64,000 bases of DNA from Ctena decussata (Eukaryota > Mollusca > Bivalvia > Lucinida > Lucinidae): assembly GCA_963989385.1 (NCBI GenBank), contig OZ022509.1:52158271-52222270 (forward strand), in the 5' to 3' direction. The notes under the pieces are model-generated. The model made no database searches, was not told the DNA's origin, and saw only the letters and a program-made list of their open reading frames with translations. A program made the position numbers and the translations under genes. Below, piece by piece: positions 33,060 to 43,892 of the stretch. Positions within the stretch are counted from its first letter, which is position 1, and every line of letters starts with the position of its first letter.

Positions 33060-36000
33060 TTAGACATATGTACAGTGTGTCTGGAAACGCTTTGTTTTCG
33101 AAATGAAAGACTGTACAGCCAAAAAAATAGACTCATTAGCTTCATTTGTTAGCTCTAGATTCCCAAAGAGTAGAGTATTTAGTGTTGGAGTGGCTATTTC
33201 AGAAATGGTCGCTATCATCTCTTGTCTTAAATTCTGGAATAAGTTGCATTCCAAGAGAAAATGATTAGTGTCTTCGACAGCCCCACAGATACAGTTCGGA
33301 TGCCCTATAGTATTCTTTGAAAACAGATGCTGGTTTAGAGTACTGCAATTCATTCTAAGTCTGGTATGGTATATCTGATCACTTCTTTTACCGGTGTTAT
33401 AGAACTTTGGAGGCCCCCTAATATTTACATTTAGTTTGTGTTTGAAAATTGCTAATGTACTTGAATCACGAATTTCTTGTGAAAGCTCATTCCAGTTACG
33501 AACTACTGCAGGTAGAAAAGAATTGTAGTACTGTTGTGTGTTACAATGAATAGTTTGTGTATTATTAACGTTACGCAGGTTGTATGAAGATGCGTTGCCG
33601 ACGCTGTCAGGAACTAAGGTTGACAGGTATGCAGGAGAGAGTCCATTTTGCATTTTATAAAACAAGACAAGCTTGTGTTTCTTCCTTCTAGTAGCTAGTG
33701 TTTCCCAGCCTGTATCCAAAAGTAAAGAGTTTATTGAAGCAAGCTTGGTAGCGCCCGTTACTATTCTCGCTGCTTCATTCTGAATTTTTTCCAGCTCGTT
33801 AACCTCATACTGTGTACAATTATCCCACACCGTGTCTGCATATTCCAATAGAGGACGAATGAATGAAAAATATATTGTTTGTAATGATTTCCTGTCAAGT
33901 GTAAATTTCAGTTTACGCATGATATTAATACGAAACCAGGCTTTAGATTTAATATTATCTATGTGTTCGTGCCAAGTACAATCCTGTTGAAAAATTAGTC
34001 CTAAATGTTTATGGCTGCTGACTTCTGTGATCGGTTGATCATTCATATATACAGGTGGGTGGTAAGGTTTGTTTAGTTTACGGGAAAAAATTAGAGATTC
34101 TGTTTTTGACGGGTTAAACGTGACCAGCCACCTAGATGCCCAAGCGTGTACCTTAGCTAGATCAGAATTAAGCTTTTCTGCGGCTTCTATGGGGTTTTCT
34201 ACAATGAGATACAGACTAGTGTCGTCAGCGAACAGCCTGATGCAAGCATTAATGTTTTCGACAATGTCGTTAATATATATCAAAAAAAGCAAGGGCCCTA
34301 AGACCGAGCCTTGAGGGACACCAGCGTGAATTTGAGTTCAATCAGATGCAGCTCCTGGTAGAACAACCCGTTGCTGTCTGTTACTGAGATAATCTGTGAA
34401 CCAGTTTAGAAGAGCACCTACAATGCCAACATTTCGCAACTTATGAATGAGCCCCTTATGCCAAACCCTATCAAATGCCTTGCTGATATCACAAAATATA
34501 GCTCGTACCTCTTTACCATCGTCCAAAGCTCTACAAAAAGTATTGTAGATATCAGCTAGTTGGTTCACCGTGGAATCGCCGGGGACAAAGCCGGACTGTA
34601 ATGATGTTATGACTACATTATCATGAAAAAAAATTGAAAACATACTTATGCACTATTTTTTCCATTACTTTGCCGACTGCACTTAAAAGTGAGATTGGCC
34701 TGTAGTTACAGGGATCAGATGAATCGTTCTTCTTAAAAACTGGAGTTACATTTGCTTTTTTCCATAAATCTGGAACTGTACCGGAGGAGAAAGAAAAATT
34801 ATAAAGGTCACACAGTGGGAAAGATAATGGATACGCAAGTTCTTTAAGTAATCTATTGTTAATTGAGTCAGGTCCAGCAGCCTTTCCTATCTTTAGAGAT
34901 TTGAGCATTGATTCTACTTCTTGCGGGTTCGTTGCAATTGAGTCTAATACATTTTCAGATGTGAAGTTGGTATTTGGAAGGTAAGCATTATTTTCATCTA
35001 ATTTGGTCTGGTCAGAGAAATGATCATTAAATATTTTACTTTTGTCCCTGTTATCAGTGTAAGTTTCCCCATTAATATGCAGTGGTGGGATTGACGAATC
35101 TTGCATAGGCTTGATAACTGACTTGAGAGTCTTCCACCAATCTTTTGGACCAAGTGTGTCATTTTTAAGTTTTTCGGCCAATTTTTCGTTTTCATACTGT
35201 TTAGATTTTCTTAATTCACCTGTGACCTTATTTCTAAATTGTTTGTAATTTTCTAAATCTGCATTTTTATTAGTTCTTTTGAATTTGTCATAGAGACGTT
35301 TTCGTTTCCTAATTAAGCTTTTGAGTCTACTATTTAACCAAGGGGGATCTGACTGCCTTACTTTAACTTTTCTATTTGGTATATATTGATCTGCCAAGTC
35401 CATTATGTGATCTGTTACATTGGAAGCATAAATATTAATATTATTATGTTTTAATGATTCCCAGTCTGTGTTTAGCGCTGCCCGAGATAAGGAGTCATAA
35501 TCACCTCTATCAAACAACCAGATATGTCTTGTAAAAACTGCAGAGGTAACAGTGTGAAAATTGAATGCACAATACGTAGGGCAATGATATCTTAAGTTTT
35601 GCTCGAGAAAGGGGTCACCCACCCCACTCAGAATGATATTATTTTTATTAGAGGTCAGGATTAAATCTATGACAGAACTAGACTGCTCAGTAAAATGTGT
35701 GGGTGTATCTATTAATTGTTGTAAATTAAAATGCTGACAGATGTCTTGGATTTTCCTTCTTGAGTTAGTTTTTAATAAATCGAGATTAAAGTCCCCTACT
35801 ATCAAAATATCGTTGATAGCAGTGTCAAAAAGCAAGTCCTATTGAGGTTTCAATTGAATTTAAAGTTGCAGGTGGTGAGTTTGGTGGTTAATAAATTGTG
35901 CCAATCAAGACTTTTCTATGATTACTTTGAAGCTCAAGCCAAATGCATTCTACGTCCGGTAGTTCAAGGTCAGTTCTTCTTTTTGAATAACTTGTACTTT

Positions 36001-36430
36001 TTGCATATACACAAATACCACCATGATTATCCCCTATTCTATCGCGCCTGTGTAAAATATACCCTTTCATTGATATATCGTTATCAGAAACTCTACCATC
36101 AAGCCAAGTTTCTGTAAGCCCAATAACATCAAAATTTTGAAGTTCAGCTGCGATTAGCTCGAGTTTGTTATTAAGACTTTGGATATTATAATGCACCACA
36201 GAAAAATTGTTCTTAATGTCATGTTCATCTGAAAGAGTTGACTGAGTGTTTGTCTCTAAGCTATCATCGTCCGGACCGGGATTAGTTTCAATATCTCCAC
36301 ATTGTAACAATACCAAACACATGATAACAAAAAATTCAAACATCGTAAGACGGTTTAAGCCTTTGACTTTAAAGTGTCTAAAATAATGAAGACCTATTCG
36401 CGCCCTATATAACTGGACTTCGTCAGACAT
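33060..36430 (-). pseudogene. LINE ORF2, endonuclease-reverse transcriptase, broken
   Basis: The frame starts at ATG 36430, directly after an in-frame TGA. The order is: hydrophobic leader and 2A-like GDIETNPGP (residues 45-53); APE endonuclease landmarks VVHYNIQSLNNKLELI, DVIGLTETWLD and GDFNLDLL; then reverse transcriptase with KAAGPDSI, YRPISLL, FCDISKAFDRVWH, GVPQGSVLGPLLF and the catalytic FADDTSLY; then a C-terminal CICGAVEDTNHFLLEC Cys/His motif. Lesions are a TAA after LIGTIY (about 35886), a frameshift near 35835, a frameshift near 34630 beside an A run, and a TGA where tryptophan is expected near 34338. All catalytic landmarks survive, so the copy is fairly young but cannot make a full protein. 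Confidence 0.9.
36272..36295 (-). other. 2A-like ribosome-skipping motif in ORF2
   Basis: Codons 46-53 read DIETNPGP, matching the 2A consensus D(V/I)ExNPGP exactly. A hydrophobic run, MFEFFVIMCLVLLQCG, lies directly in front and looks like a signal sequence. In known 2A peptides the G-P bond is not made and translation resumes at the proline. APE-type LINEs of several invertebrates carry such motifs at the ORF2 N-terminus. Activity here is inferred. Confidence 0.85.
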
Positions 36431-36934
36431 TCAAGTGATATTATCAACAACAGAGCGAAATAGTCTTAAGGACGCGAATAGCTGGCAGCCGCACAGAAAC
36501 ACAACCCTCCATATAGCATGTACATATAAGCCACCGTATTGCCGTGCTATAGCGAATTCCCCGTGGAGCCTTACAAGAATAGATCCATAAAAGAGAAAAA
36601 GTACAGTAATTAATAACATTTCATTGTAAAAGGAGGGATATGGGAATATGATGAAGACTTTTAAGAGCTGCAGATAAGAAGAGTGACATAGCTCGTAAGT
36701 CTCCAGCCAACTTAACAATATCACAATTCTCTGTCATTTTACAGTTATCAAGCGGCCAATGTACGTCACGACCACGCGAACATATCGACAATTTTCTCAG
36801 ATTTGTCTAAACCCCAGAAAACCCAGAAAACCAGCCAGACCCCAGAGATAAGAGGAGGCCAGCTTTAGTGCAGCTTATCACAGCCACCCGATCAATGTAG
36901 CATTCTGCTAAATATTGCCAGCCGCAAGAACACT

Positions 36935-37147
36935 CCAGCCCACTAATGCCCAGCGCCCCAAAAATTGGATAAAGGCAAACAGTGCAGACCGGGATCAGAC
37001 GCCTGATCAAGGTCTAACTCTCTGCACACGACAAATAGGTTTTTTTTTCAAAATAAAACAAAAAATCAAGAAAAAGAAACTAAACCCGACACCCCTTAGA
37101 TGACGAATGAACTCGTCCAATGTGTCCACCAGGCATTAGCGGATTAA
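36935..37147. repeat. MITE-like repeat, CAAACNGTGCAGAC family
   Basis: GCCCAGCGCCCCAAAAATTG, GGCAAACAGTGCAGACC, GATCAGACGCCTGATCAAGG and ACACCCCTTAGATGACGAAT parallel the copy at 26713. It lies in the DNA separating ORF1 from ORF2. Confidence 0.65.
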
Positions 37148-37500
37148 AACATGAAGCCCATTTAGAGCGAAAGATCACCTTTCAAGAGCACTCTGGCAAC
37201 CGTTCCCAGTCCGGAGGAAAAGATATTTGTCATATACAAAAGGCAACACAACGGGCCATCCCCCGCTCCCTCAAGCACTAAAACTGGCATCACAAAACCC
37301 TGGGAGCTACAGTTCCCCTAAATGCCCCCCCCCCCCCGACACTCCCACGACTAGAGGCCATTCTCAAAATTCTCTTGTAATATAATATAAAACAAAACTG
37401 CTAGCGTCGCGCGAGGTCTGTTGGCCGCTTTACTTGTGTAAAATAAGCATACAGTCATTCAGACAGCAGTGGAGTCAGGCATGTGATTTCATGACTAAAG

Positions 37501-37673
37501 ATGGATGGGTAACTTGCGATTTTACGTCCCTTTCAACAATATTTCAGTCATATAAGGACGATGGTCTTGGAATCCCGTTTGCGATAGAAAGAACTCCGCC
37601 TCTGGCGGGGCTCGAACCCGCGACCGCTAGATCAGTAGGCCAGCGCTTAACCCACTGAACTATCGGGGTTCCT
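37501..37673 (-). mobile_element. tRNA-headed SINE
   Basis: Reversed: head with ATAGTTCAGTGGGTTAAGCG, B box GGGTTCGAGCCCC and body CAACAATATTTCAGTCATAT, ending in (CATC). The middle of the body is shortened (GGACGATGGTCTTGGAATCC). It sits inside the LINE. Confidence 0.85.
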
Positions 37674-38034
37674 GTGTAGTACTATAGATATGGTAGTTAA
37701 AAGGGAAGTAAGTCAAATTGAACATGCTTGGTAACCAGAATGCATGACTTCACTCTCTCGTTGTCTAGATATCCCGTAACAGCGACAAGGCGATAAGTAA
37801 TATCAGAATGCGTGATTATAGCATACATATAGTGATAGCCTATATTCTATGCACAATGAAGTAACGGAATTTGAAACTTGTCAAGAGAGCAGCTACCTTT
37901 ATACAGATACGCAGGTGCGAACTATAGTCCTGCCCGTGACAAAAACTGCAGCACGCACATACGTATTTGCAAGTTCAATTCCTGTAGGTCATACAACGTC
38001 TTAATACCAAATGATAACAGACATGCATTATGAA
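37674..38034. other. No gene seen
   Basis: Low-copy AT-rich DNA inside the presumed nested insertion. Confidence 0.35.
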
Positions 38035-38385
38035 CTATCTTAGAGACAAACCCATAGCTTGTCCCCAAGGTGCAGAAAACATAACCGCGCACATTGTGTA
38101 ACTTTCCTTAGCCACAATCCTGTATAGGTCGTTTGTGAAAATGTGGAGGGCAAAAAGCGTTCCAATCTCTTCACCACTCATCAAACCCCCATGAAACGTT
38201 GCATACTTCTGTTCGTCACCCACCAGAACCCAGACAAGGAATCTCAAAACCTTCCGACCGGTAGATAAAGAAATTGTCAGACCAACTACATGTTGAAAAA
38301 TGCCTCTAACCTTACAAAGCGTACACTTGGTTGGTGCGGCCTTCGCAATAGCCAGTGTTGCACAGACTATTAATATGCATTCCAT
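38035..38385 (-). CDS. Candidate small secreted protein, 116 aa
   Basis: Starts at ATG with a signal-peptide-like MECILIVCATLAIAKAA, then TKCTLCKVRG (CxxC), a hydrophobic middle (KVLRFLVWVLVGDEQKY) and GGLMSGEEIGTLFALHIF. Composition is ordinary protein and the frame ends normally. I do not recognise the family, and no splice pattern or paralogue supports it. It lies in the DNA between LINE ORF1 and ORF2, so it may be a passenger of a nested element or chance. An inverted CCAAT (ATTGGCCAAT) sits about 55 bp upstream. Confidence 0.3.
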   Translation of the reverse strand: MECILIVCATLAIAKAAPTKCTLCKVRGIFQHVVGLTISLSTGRKVLRFLVWVLVGDEQKYATFHGGLMSGEEIGTLFALHIFTNDLYRIVAKESYTMCAVMFSAPWGQAMGLSLR

Positions 38386-38869
38386 ATATGGGCATTTACT
38401 CCCTATTAAGGAGAAACGTGTACGAAAATCCTTTTCAAGTGATTGGCCAATTTTTGATAAAGTCTACTGTTTACCTGGTTGTGAGTGAACACATTTCAGA
38501 CCACGTGGTAATCTATGAATGAACGATAGTATTAGTATAGTAACTATAGAAGCGACAGTGGCTGTTGCACCTTCATGGTTACCTCCTATGTAAGAAGGAC
38601 ATAAATGGTAACAATTAATAAAGTATCTTTCCATCTACAAGTCGAAAGAAGTCCAGCCCATCCCCCCCCTCCCTCCCCCCGCCTGAGCTCACGCGGGAAA
38701 AAGATTCATGCATGCACAGCCCCGTGAAAATCTATCCAGCTAAAAAGAAACCAGTCAGCTCCCCGCCCTGCACCCCTTCACAAACGACCTATTTCTGAAA
38801 CAGTCGAGCGCCTAATACATCGGGGTCTTCAGGATCGAAACAAGCAGCAGTTCCACCAGGTCTTGGTGA
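38386..38869. other. No gene seen
   Basis: Low-copy DNA with a C-rich patch near 38655-38685. Nothing further is recognised. Confidence 0.35.
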
Positions 38870-39085
38870 ACAATGGATTACTATATTTATTGACACCTAA
38901 AGCGCCACAGACGAAAATAGCTGTATTCGCAAACAGTGCAGGTTCTGATGAGGGGGGCTCATTATGAGCCGCCTCTTCCAGATCCACACAGATCAGAGCT
39001 GTTTGCCCTCTAGTCTTTGAATTACAACATAGCATGGACGAATCATATTTTACAGCCGTATAGTTGTCGTCTGCTCCTTGCACCC
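38870..39085. repeat. MITE-like repeat, GCAAACAGTG...CTGTTTGCCCTC family
   Basis: CACCTAAAGCGCCACAGACG, TTCGCAAACAGTGCAGG, a GGCTCATTATGAGCC centre and GAGCTGTTTGCCCTCTAGTC. The same layout recurs at 49455-49680, and a shortened relative is at 62947. Confidence 0.65.
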
Positions 39086-40572
39086 ATGTGGTATAGCACC
39101 ATAATCACCAGGATACCAGAGACATATAACTGCGAATTAAAACGAATACAATTACCATGAATCTGAGGGTCAGGTCTGGGCACACTTGAGTGTCCGACCT
39201 ATATGCTCAAAGTTTTTGTTATTATTTTTTTCCGTTAATAATATCTAAATATCTAAAATATGTTGGTTGTTTCTAACATATCTACCTTAATTTTGTGCTT
39301 AGGTGTACTTGTCACAATACAGACAGCCAGCTCTCCAAACAGCCTATGCATAGCGCCCCACAAAAAGGACACTTACGACAATGTAGACCCGGACTAGACG
39401 CAGCGTGACGCTGTGACCGGTCAGGGCCTCCATTGACACTAACACCGTTATTTAGTCGACATCGATCTGCCATCTTTATCCTGAAAGTGAACTTACTCGA
39501 CCCTTGTAGTAAGACAGCACGTTCAACGGCGAGAAGTAACTACTCCATGTAGTTGTCTCGTCGGCATACTTAACACTCCTTGCCGAAACGAAATGCAAGA
39601 AGATGTCAACATGCAGACTGAGACACCACAGCCAACCAGTTTCCCTCTGCGTCTCAATCTTTTCGCAACAAGAATGAGACAAGGGAACATTGTTTTCTAA
39701 TCGAGTAAGGCGAAGGGAGGTAACAAGTACTAACGAGATACCCTTAATCTACTGGGATTATTCACCTTCCATCCCATAAAGCTAGAGTACGCGAGGACAA
39801 ACAGAGCTCAAGACACAGTGGGATTTTGAAGGTGAATCTCCCTACTCAGTGAAAACACATGCTATAACCCCCACTTGAACCATCTCGCTGAGATTGTTCC
39901 AAAGAAGGGCAAACACACCTGCTTCCACTGAGGCATGCTGGTAATCCTCCCTAAGTCATCCTGTTATGGTGTGCTGGTAAAGGACACAATCAGTGTATAA
40001 TAAATAGATGAACGGCAGCTAATGATGCTATTCTCTGCTATAGGTGCTATTAATAGTCTCGTTGAAACAGAGTGTTTTACGAAGACAGTCAGAGAAACGA
40101 CTCACACAAATTATATGAATCAACAGCCCAAACTAGACCTCATGTTCCATATACAGCTCTGTCAGGGATGAATGCTCAAATCTGTGCCCACCCATCAGCA
40201 GAGCCTCTGTGTCAGTGCCGGCGTAGACTCAGACACTCTGCCGTGGACAAGCACCAACTTCCAAAAGTATCGGGAAATTGCACAGAGCAAGCACAGCCAA
40301 CTCGCGATATCTCGAAGTCAAATCTTACACATATCACTGATAACTCGAAGTAAATTTTCTGATTTCAGAAAACTCACTTGGGACACCAGTATCCCATGAC
40401 AACTGGGATTGAAATGTAAAGAAAATAAAATTCGTCCGAACTGTATTTTGATGTAAACGCTTGCATTGAGAAGTTAGTGTTCGAGACATCGAGTCAATCC
40501 TTGTTGTCTGCTTGGGCTGCGAGTCATATCAAAGTGTATAAAATGTACAAGGAAACTCCAGATAATTATGTA
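39086..40572. other. Low-copy interval, no supported gene
   Basis: A MITE-like fragment near 39345-39440 (CTATGCATAGCGCCCC) and GATATCTCGAAGTC phrases near 40305-40370 are visible. Overlapping plus ORFs at 40072-40399 have no domain or splice support. Confidence 0.4.
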
Positions 40573-40690
40573 GCCCAATCGGGCACAGAACGCCGGAGTG
40601 ACGTCGCACTGTCGTCGGTGCGACGTCATCACGTCGCATAAACGACAGTACGACGCACCATCGGCGCCATGCGCCTACCGGGATAAGACC
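40573..40690. mobile_element. GACGTC-rich palindromic element
   Basis: GCCCAATCGGGCACAGAACG at the left and GCGCCTACCGGGA at the right flank a CG-rich interior of ACGTCGCACTGTCG / CGACGTCATCACGTCG words. Same architecture as 25377, with a different interior. Confidence 0.6.
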
Positions 40691-40844
40691 ACCTCCCATG
40701 AGGTACGTTCAGTTCATTGGCAAATGTTGGTCAGGTTCTTCCATTCTAATCAGGGTCTGAACGGTTTTGAAGCGCATTTTGCTATGATCATGTGTAACTG
40801 ACTAGCCTATTCAGCTGCGTCTGGTTTAATAAACAGGTTATATC

Positions 40845-40955
40845 CCAGCGGGCTTACAAGGTTGAATCCACCCTGATGCAAACCTGGTTCAACGTAATAA
40901 CTTTGAATCAAGATTGATTCGTGGCCGATTCAACCCTGTGAGCCACGTGTGGCAG
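40845..40955. mobile_element. TTGAATC-type palindromic element
   Basis: CCCAGCGGGCTTACAAGGTT begins it; TTGAATCAAGATTGATTCG and GTGAGCCACGTGTGG follow. Another member of the group at 8375, 25377 and 57209. Confidence 0.55.
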
Positions 40956-41305
40956 TGAGTAGCGCTAACCTGGATCAGTTTGTATATCTTTGCAAAAAAA
41001 ATTTTTTTACACCGTTTGCTCCAAATTGAAATTTTTAAATACCAACTGAGCAGACTGATCCCGGTTTTCGCTCGTGAAGCTGTCATACGGAGTTTACCAA
41101 AACTATGAACAAACTCTTCCCATAACAATAAACTAATTCTCCCCACTAGAGAGCCCCATAATCGTTACCGAGGCGAACGCCTGCGACAGAATGCACTACA
41201 ATGCATTTTCCATTCACAAAACTATAGTATGCTGTAATGTTTCTGAAACGAAACCCCCGATGCATATGGTTAAGGTTGCAGTACACCTAATAAACTAGAT
41301 TAGGT

Positions 41306-41449
41306 CGGGTAGACACACAACGGCGGAACAACGTCGCTTGGACGCCGATGCAACTTTTGATAAGTTGCATCAACGTCCAAACGACTCAGGTCAGTACAGC
41401 GTTGTGAGTTCACCGGAAAAAACGTGTGTGTGTGTGTGTGTATACACTT
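41306..41449. repeat. ACGTTG palindromic fragment and (GT)n
   Basis: GGACGCCGATGCAACTTTTG is mirrored by AAGTTGCATCAACGTCC, with CACAACGGCGGAACAACG and CAGCGTTGTGAG at the ends. A (GT)n run at 41424-41442 then abuts the ORF1 stop, so the sequence right after ORF1 is not typical LINE inter-ORF DNA. Confidence 0.6.
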
Positions 41450-42640
41450 CTACCGTTTCTTGTTTAATGCGTCAGCTCTGAAGGCTTCTACGTCCCTTAC
41501 AGTATCAATCCTTAGCCTCTTATCATTGTTGTCCTGGATATATATTTTGCCAGCGTACACCCAAGTCTTTTTGATTAAGTTTGCTTTACGTAACCCTCTG
41601 CATTCAAACGCGACCAGTTTCCTGGCTTGAGTTATATCCTCATTAATAAAAACCCTCGACTTCTCCGATCGGAGCTGGGCTCTGCCTTTAAGCAGTTTAA
41701 GACGAGCGCTCGAGTTAGTAAATTTCACAATAATTTCGCGCTTGGATACACTAGAATTGGCACTCGCTGAGTCATTCATAGTCCCCCGTCTCCCCACTCG
41801 ATGGGCTCTGTCAATATCGTTGGGGCTGATATCGGCCTTGACGTGGTTTGCAAGCTCCAGCACAATCTTGGTAACGTCCTCGTTGGCTGTCTCCGCAATG
41901 CCAGAGATTCTGATGCAGGACCTTCGAGAATACTGCTCTAAGTCATCTGACCTAGTCTGGACCGTGTTCAAATCCTCCTGTAATCTGGCGACTGTGTGTC
42001 TGAGCTCCTGAATCTCCTTGTTCATCTTGTCAGTTTCAGCAGCGACTCTAGCTGTGACTATCTGCTCCACATCGTCCCGAATTATCGCTTTGATTTGCTG
42101 TGCAATGCGTAATACGTCTTCATCCGAGAGGCGAAAAGATGACGGTGGTAGAGGAAGAACATTCGGAGGCCCTGTCATTTGCGAGGATGCAGCAAGAAGG
42201 TTCGCATCAAGGAATGGAGCCGGGCCAATGAAATGTGGTATAATGTTGACGGACCCCTGACTCTGGGAAATTGGATTAAGAGTGTAATTTGGTGGACCTT
42301 GACCTTGATTACTGATTAAGCTTTGACTCTGAGCCTGACTCGGGCTGAGTTGATCCGGATCCGGACTATCAGGCAAAAGGGTTGCAGTTGGGGTGGAAGT
42401 GACCTCAGACAGTGTTGAGTCCATTGTAACATTCATATCAGACTCTGCTCCCAAGCCCGACTGTTTCACAGTTTCAGCAGATTCTATCTCAGTCACAGTT
42501 TGAGTATTAGTATCTAAACTTTCGTCGGCTTCCAACAAATCACAAGTAACTGCTAATTTTAATGACTGATGTTTTTTGGACGCTGAGGGTACTTGTGGCG
42601 ATGATCTATTTCGCTTTCTAGATCGACGCTTTGATGGCAT
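41450..42640 (-). CDS. LINE ORF1 protein, intact (396 aa)
   Basis: Likely nucleic-acid-binding chaperone that coats the LINE RNA. The first ATG is at 42640; the frame is open four codons further up but only with GTG. Order: basic N-terminus (PSKRRSRKRNRSS), a long Ser/Thr/Gln/Pro-rich region, a coiled coil of about residues 190-235 (TDKMNKEIQELRHTVARLQE, DLNTVQTRSDDLEQYSRR), then an RRM-like region with CIRISGIAET, DIDRAHRVGR, REIIVKFTNS and RVFINEDITQARK, and a basic C-terminus. This resembles the L1-ORF1p/transposase-22-like ORF1 of several invertebrate LINEs. It has no stop or frameshift, in contrast to ORF2. Domestication is possible but unproven. Confidence 0.8.
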   Translation of the reverse strand: MPSKRRSRKRNRSSPQVPSASKKHQSLKLAVTCDLLEADESLDTNTQTVTEIESAETVKQSGLGAESDMNVTMDSTLSEVTSTPTATLLPDSPDPDQLSPSQAQSQSLISNQGQGPPNYTLNPISQSQGSVNIIPHFIGPAPFLDANLLAASSQMTGPPNVLPLPPSSFRLSDEDVLRIAQQIKAIIRDDVEQIVTARVAAETDKMNKEIQELRHTVARLQEDLNTVQTRSDDLEQYSRRSCIRISGIAETANEDVTKIVLELANHVKADISPNDIDRAHRVGRRGTMNDSASANSSVSKREIIVKFTNSSARLKLLKGRAQLRSEKSRVFINEDITQARKLVAFECRGLRKANLIKKTWVYAGKIYIQDNNDKRLRIDTVRDVEAFRADALNKKR

Positions 42641-42922
42641 AACTCCAGCCACTACGACCTGGCTGACTTTCAGAGTCTTTACACCAATTTAAAATTTTAA
42701 CTCCGCTCTTTGTTAATTTTGTCTGGTCTCAAAGTCAAAATCTATATATTCTGTCTTCAACTTTCAAACATGTAAAGTTGGCGGAGGAAATAAAAGTCAC
42801 TCACATAATGTCATATCCCTCATATATCCCTCAAAATCACTTAAAAATCACATATTTTGACGCTCATATTTTTGTTAACATCGACTCTAACCAATCACGT
42901 GATCACCACCATGGTATAACTT

Positions 42923-43462
42923 GAGTAATAGTACCAAAAAATACACTGTACGCTGTGGCGAAGTGGGTAAAGCAATATGCACTACGAGTATAAAATAAGT
43001 TTTGCATGGGCATACCGTTGGGTCAGTGTTTTTTTTTGTGGTTTTTTTTCAGCAGCAGGGGCGGTGGCTGAGTATTTTTCCCCCGATATAGCATATCGTG
43101 GGAAGATTTTTAACTGTTTATGGGTCTCATTGGCATTGAGCAATTTATTTTATCGAGCTACTGTGTCGTTGCCCTGGTCGTATACTCAAATGATACATGA
43201 AGGTGTTCACATATTTGTTTTCATCTTTTTTCCCGTTCCTCCTACATTTCGGACAAAGAGAAAAATATCCAAAGCAACCCCACCCGCACTTACTGCAAGT
43301 ACAGTAGGCCCTTGCCCTACTATTATCCAAATTAGTTGGACGCTCCAACAGGACAGCAACCAATCCCGCTGCTCAAAATGACAAAATTTATGCTTTCCCA
43401 ATGTCAGACAGAGATTCGGTTTTGTCACAGTCGAGCGTTATTTTTGGAGTTGCACTTGAAGC
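42923..43462. other. Interval right of the LINE
   Basis: The putative target-site copy CATGGTATAACTT ends at 42922. The plus frame at 42977-43381 (134 codons) overlaps minus frames and has no domain support. No gene is called. Confidence 0.4.
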
Positions 43463-43662
43463 TGAGCGTCCGTGTAGCAAAGTTGTTAGCGCTCCCGACT
43501 TTGGATCATTGGGTCGAGTCCAGATGGCAGACAAGGCTCTGTTTAAACCTAACCGGTGCTTTATTGCAAATAGTCTTTCACATTCACAATCACCCTTGAA
43601 TCGTCCTGGTATGACTAAACTATTGTTGAATAGACGTTAAGCCGCCATTTCATCCATTCATC
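43463..43662 (+). mobile_element. tRNA-headed SINE, divergent
   Basis: A head with GTAGCAAAGTTGTTAGCGCT and B-box-like GGGTCGAGTCC is followed by the shared body (TTTATTGCAAATAGTCTTTC, GAATCGTCCTGGTATGACTA) and a CATCCATTCATCC tail. The head differs enough to suggest another subfamily. Confidence 0.65.
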
Positions 43663-43870
43663 CTGTGAATTCTCGTTTTGATACAAGAAACCCCTTTGCA
43701 TTGTGTAAACCCTAGCTATTATGTGTAGTTTCACATAATTGGTAGTAAAACAAGAAGAGGGGAATTCGTTATTAGAAGTGGAGAACTTAAAATGAAATGA
43801 AATTGACAAAAAAATAAATGAAATAAATAAGTAAAACAAGGCAAAAAAGGGGATGAGGAGTGGGTGGGGT

Positions 43871-43892
43871 GGGGGGGGGGGGGGGGGGGGGG
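43871..43892. repeat. Poly-G run (22 bases)
   Basis: Preceded by TGGGTGGGGT. Its length may be unreliable. Confidence 0.9.

Larger units (their letters stand above)
32293..42910 (-). mobile_element. Non-LTR retrotransposon (two ORFs), split by nested DNA
   Basis: ORF1 (41450-42640) and ORF2 (33060-36430) are on the same strand in the expected order. The same 13 bases, CATGGTATAACTT, lie at 32280-32292 and 42910-42922, outside a 5' leader of about 270 bp and a 3' UTR of about 770 bp. This is what a single full-length insertion with a target-site duplication would leave. The ORF1-ORF2 gap of about 5 kb contains a SINE, MITE-like repeats and unrelated sequence, so secondary insertions are inferred. 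By its APE endonuclease, RT and C-terminal Cys/His region it belongs near the CR1/Jockey-type LINEs; the clade is not certain. No poly-A tail is visible. Confidence 0.6.

Noticed and set aside
42977..43381. 134-aa plus-strand ORF near the LINE edge
   Set aside because: Overlapped by two minus-strand ORFs, no domain, phenylalanine-rich because of T runs.
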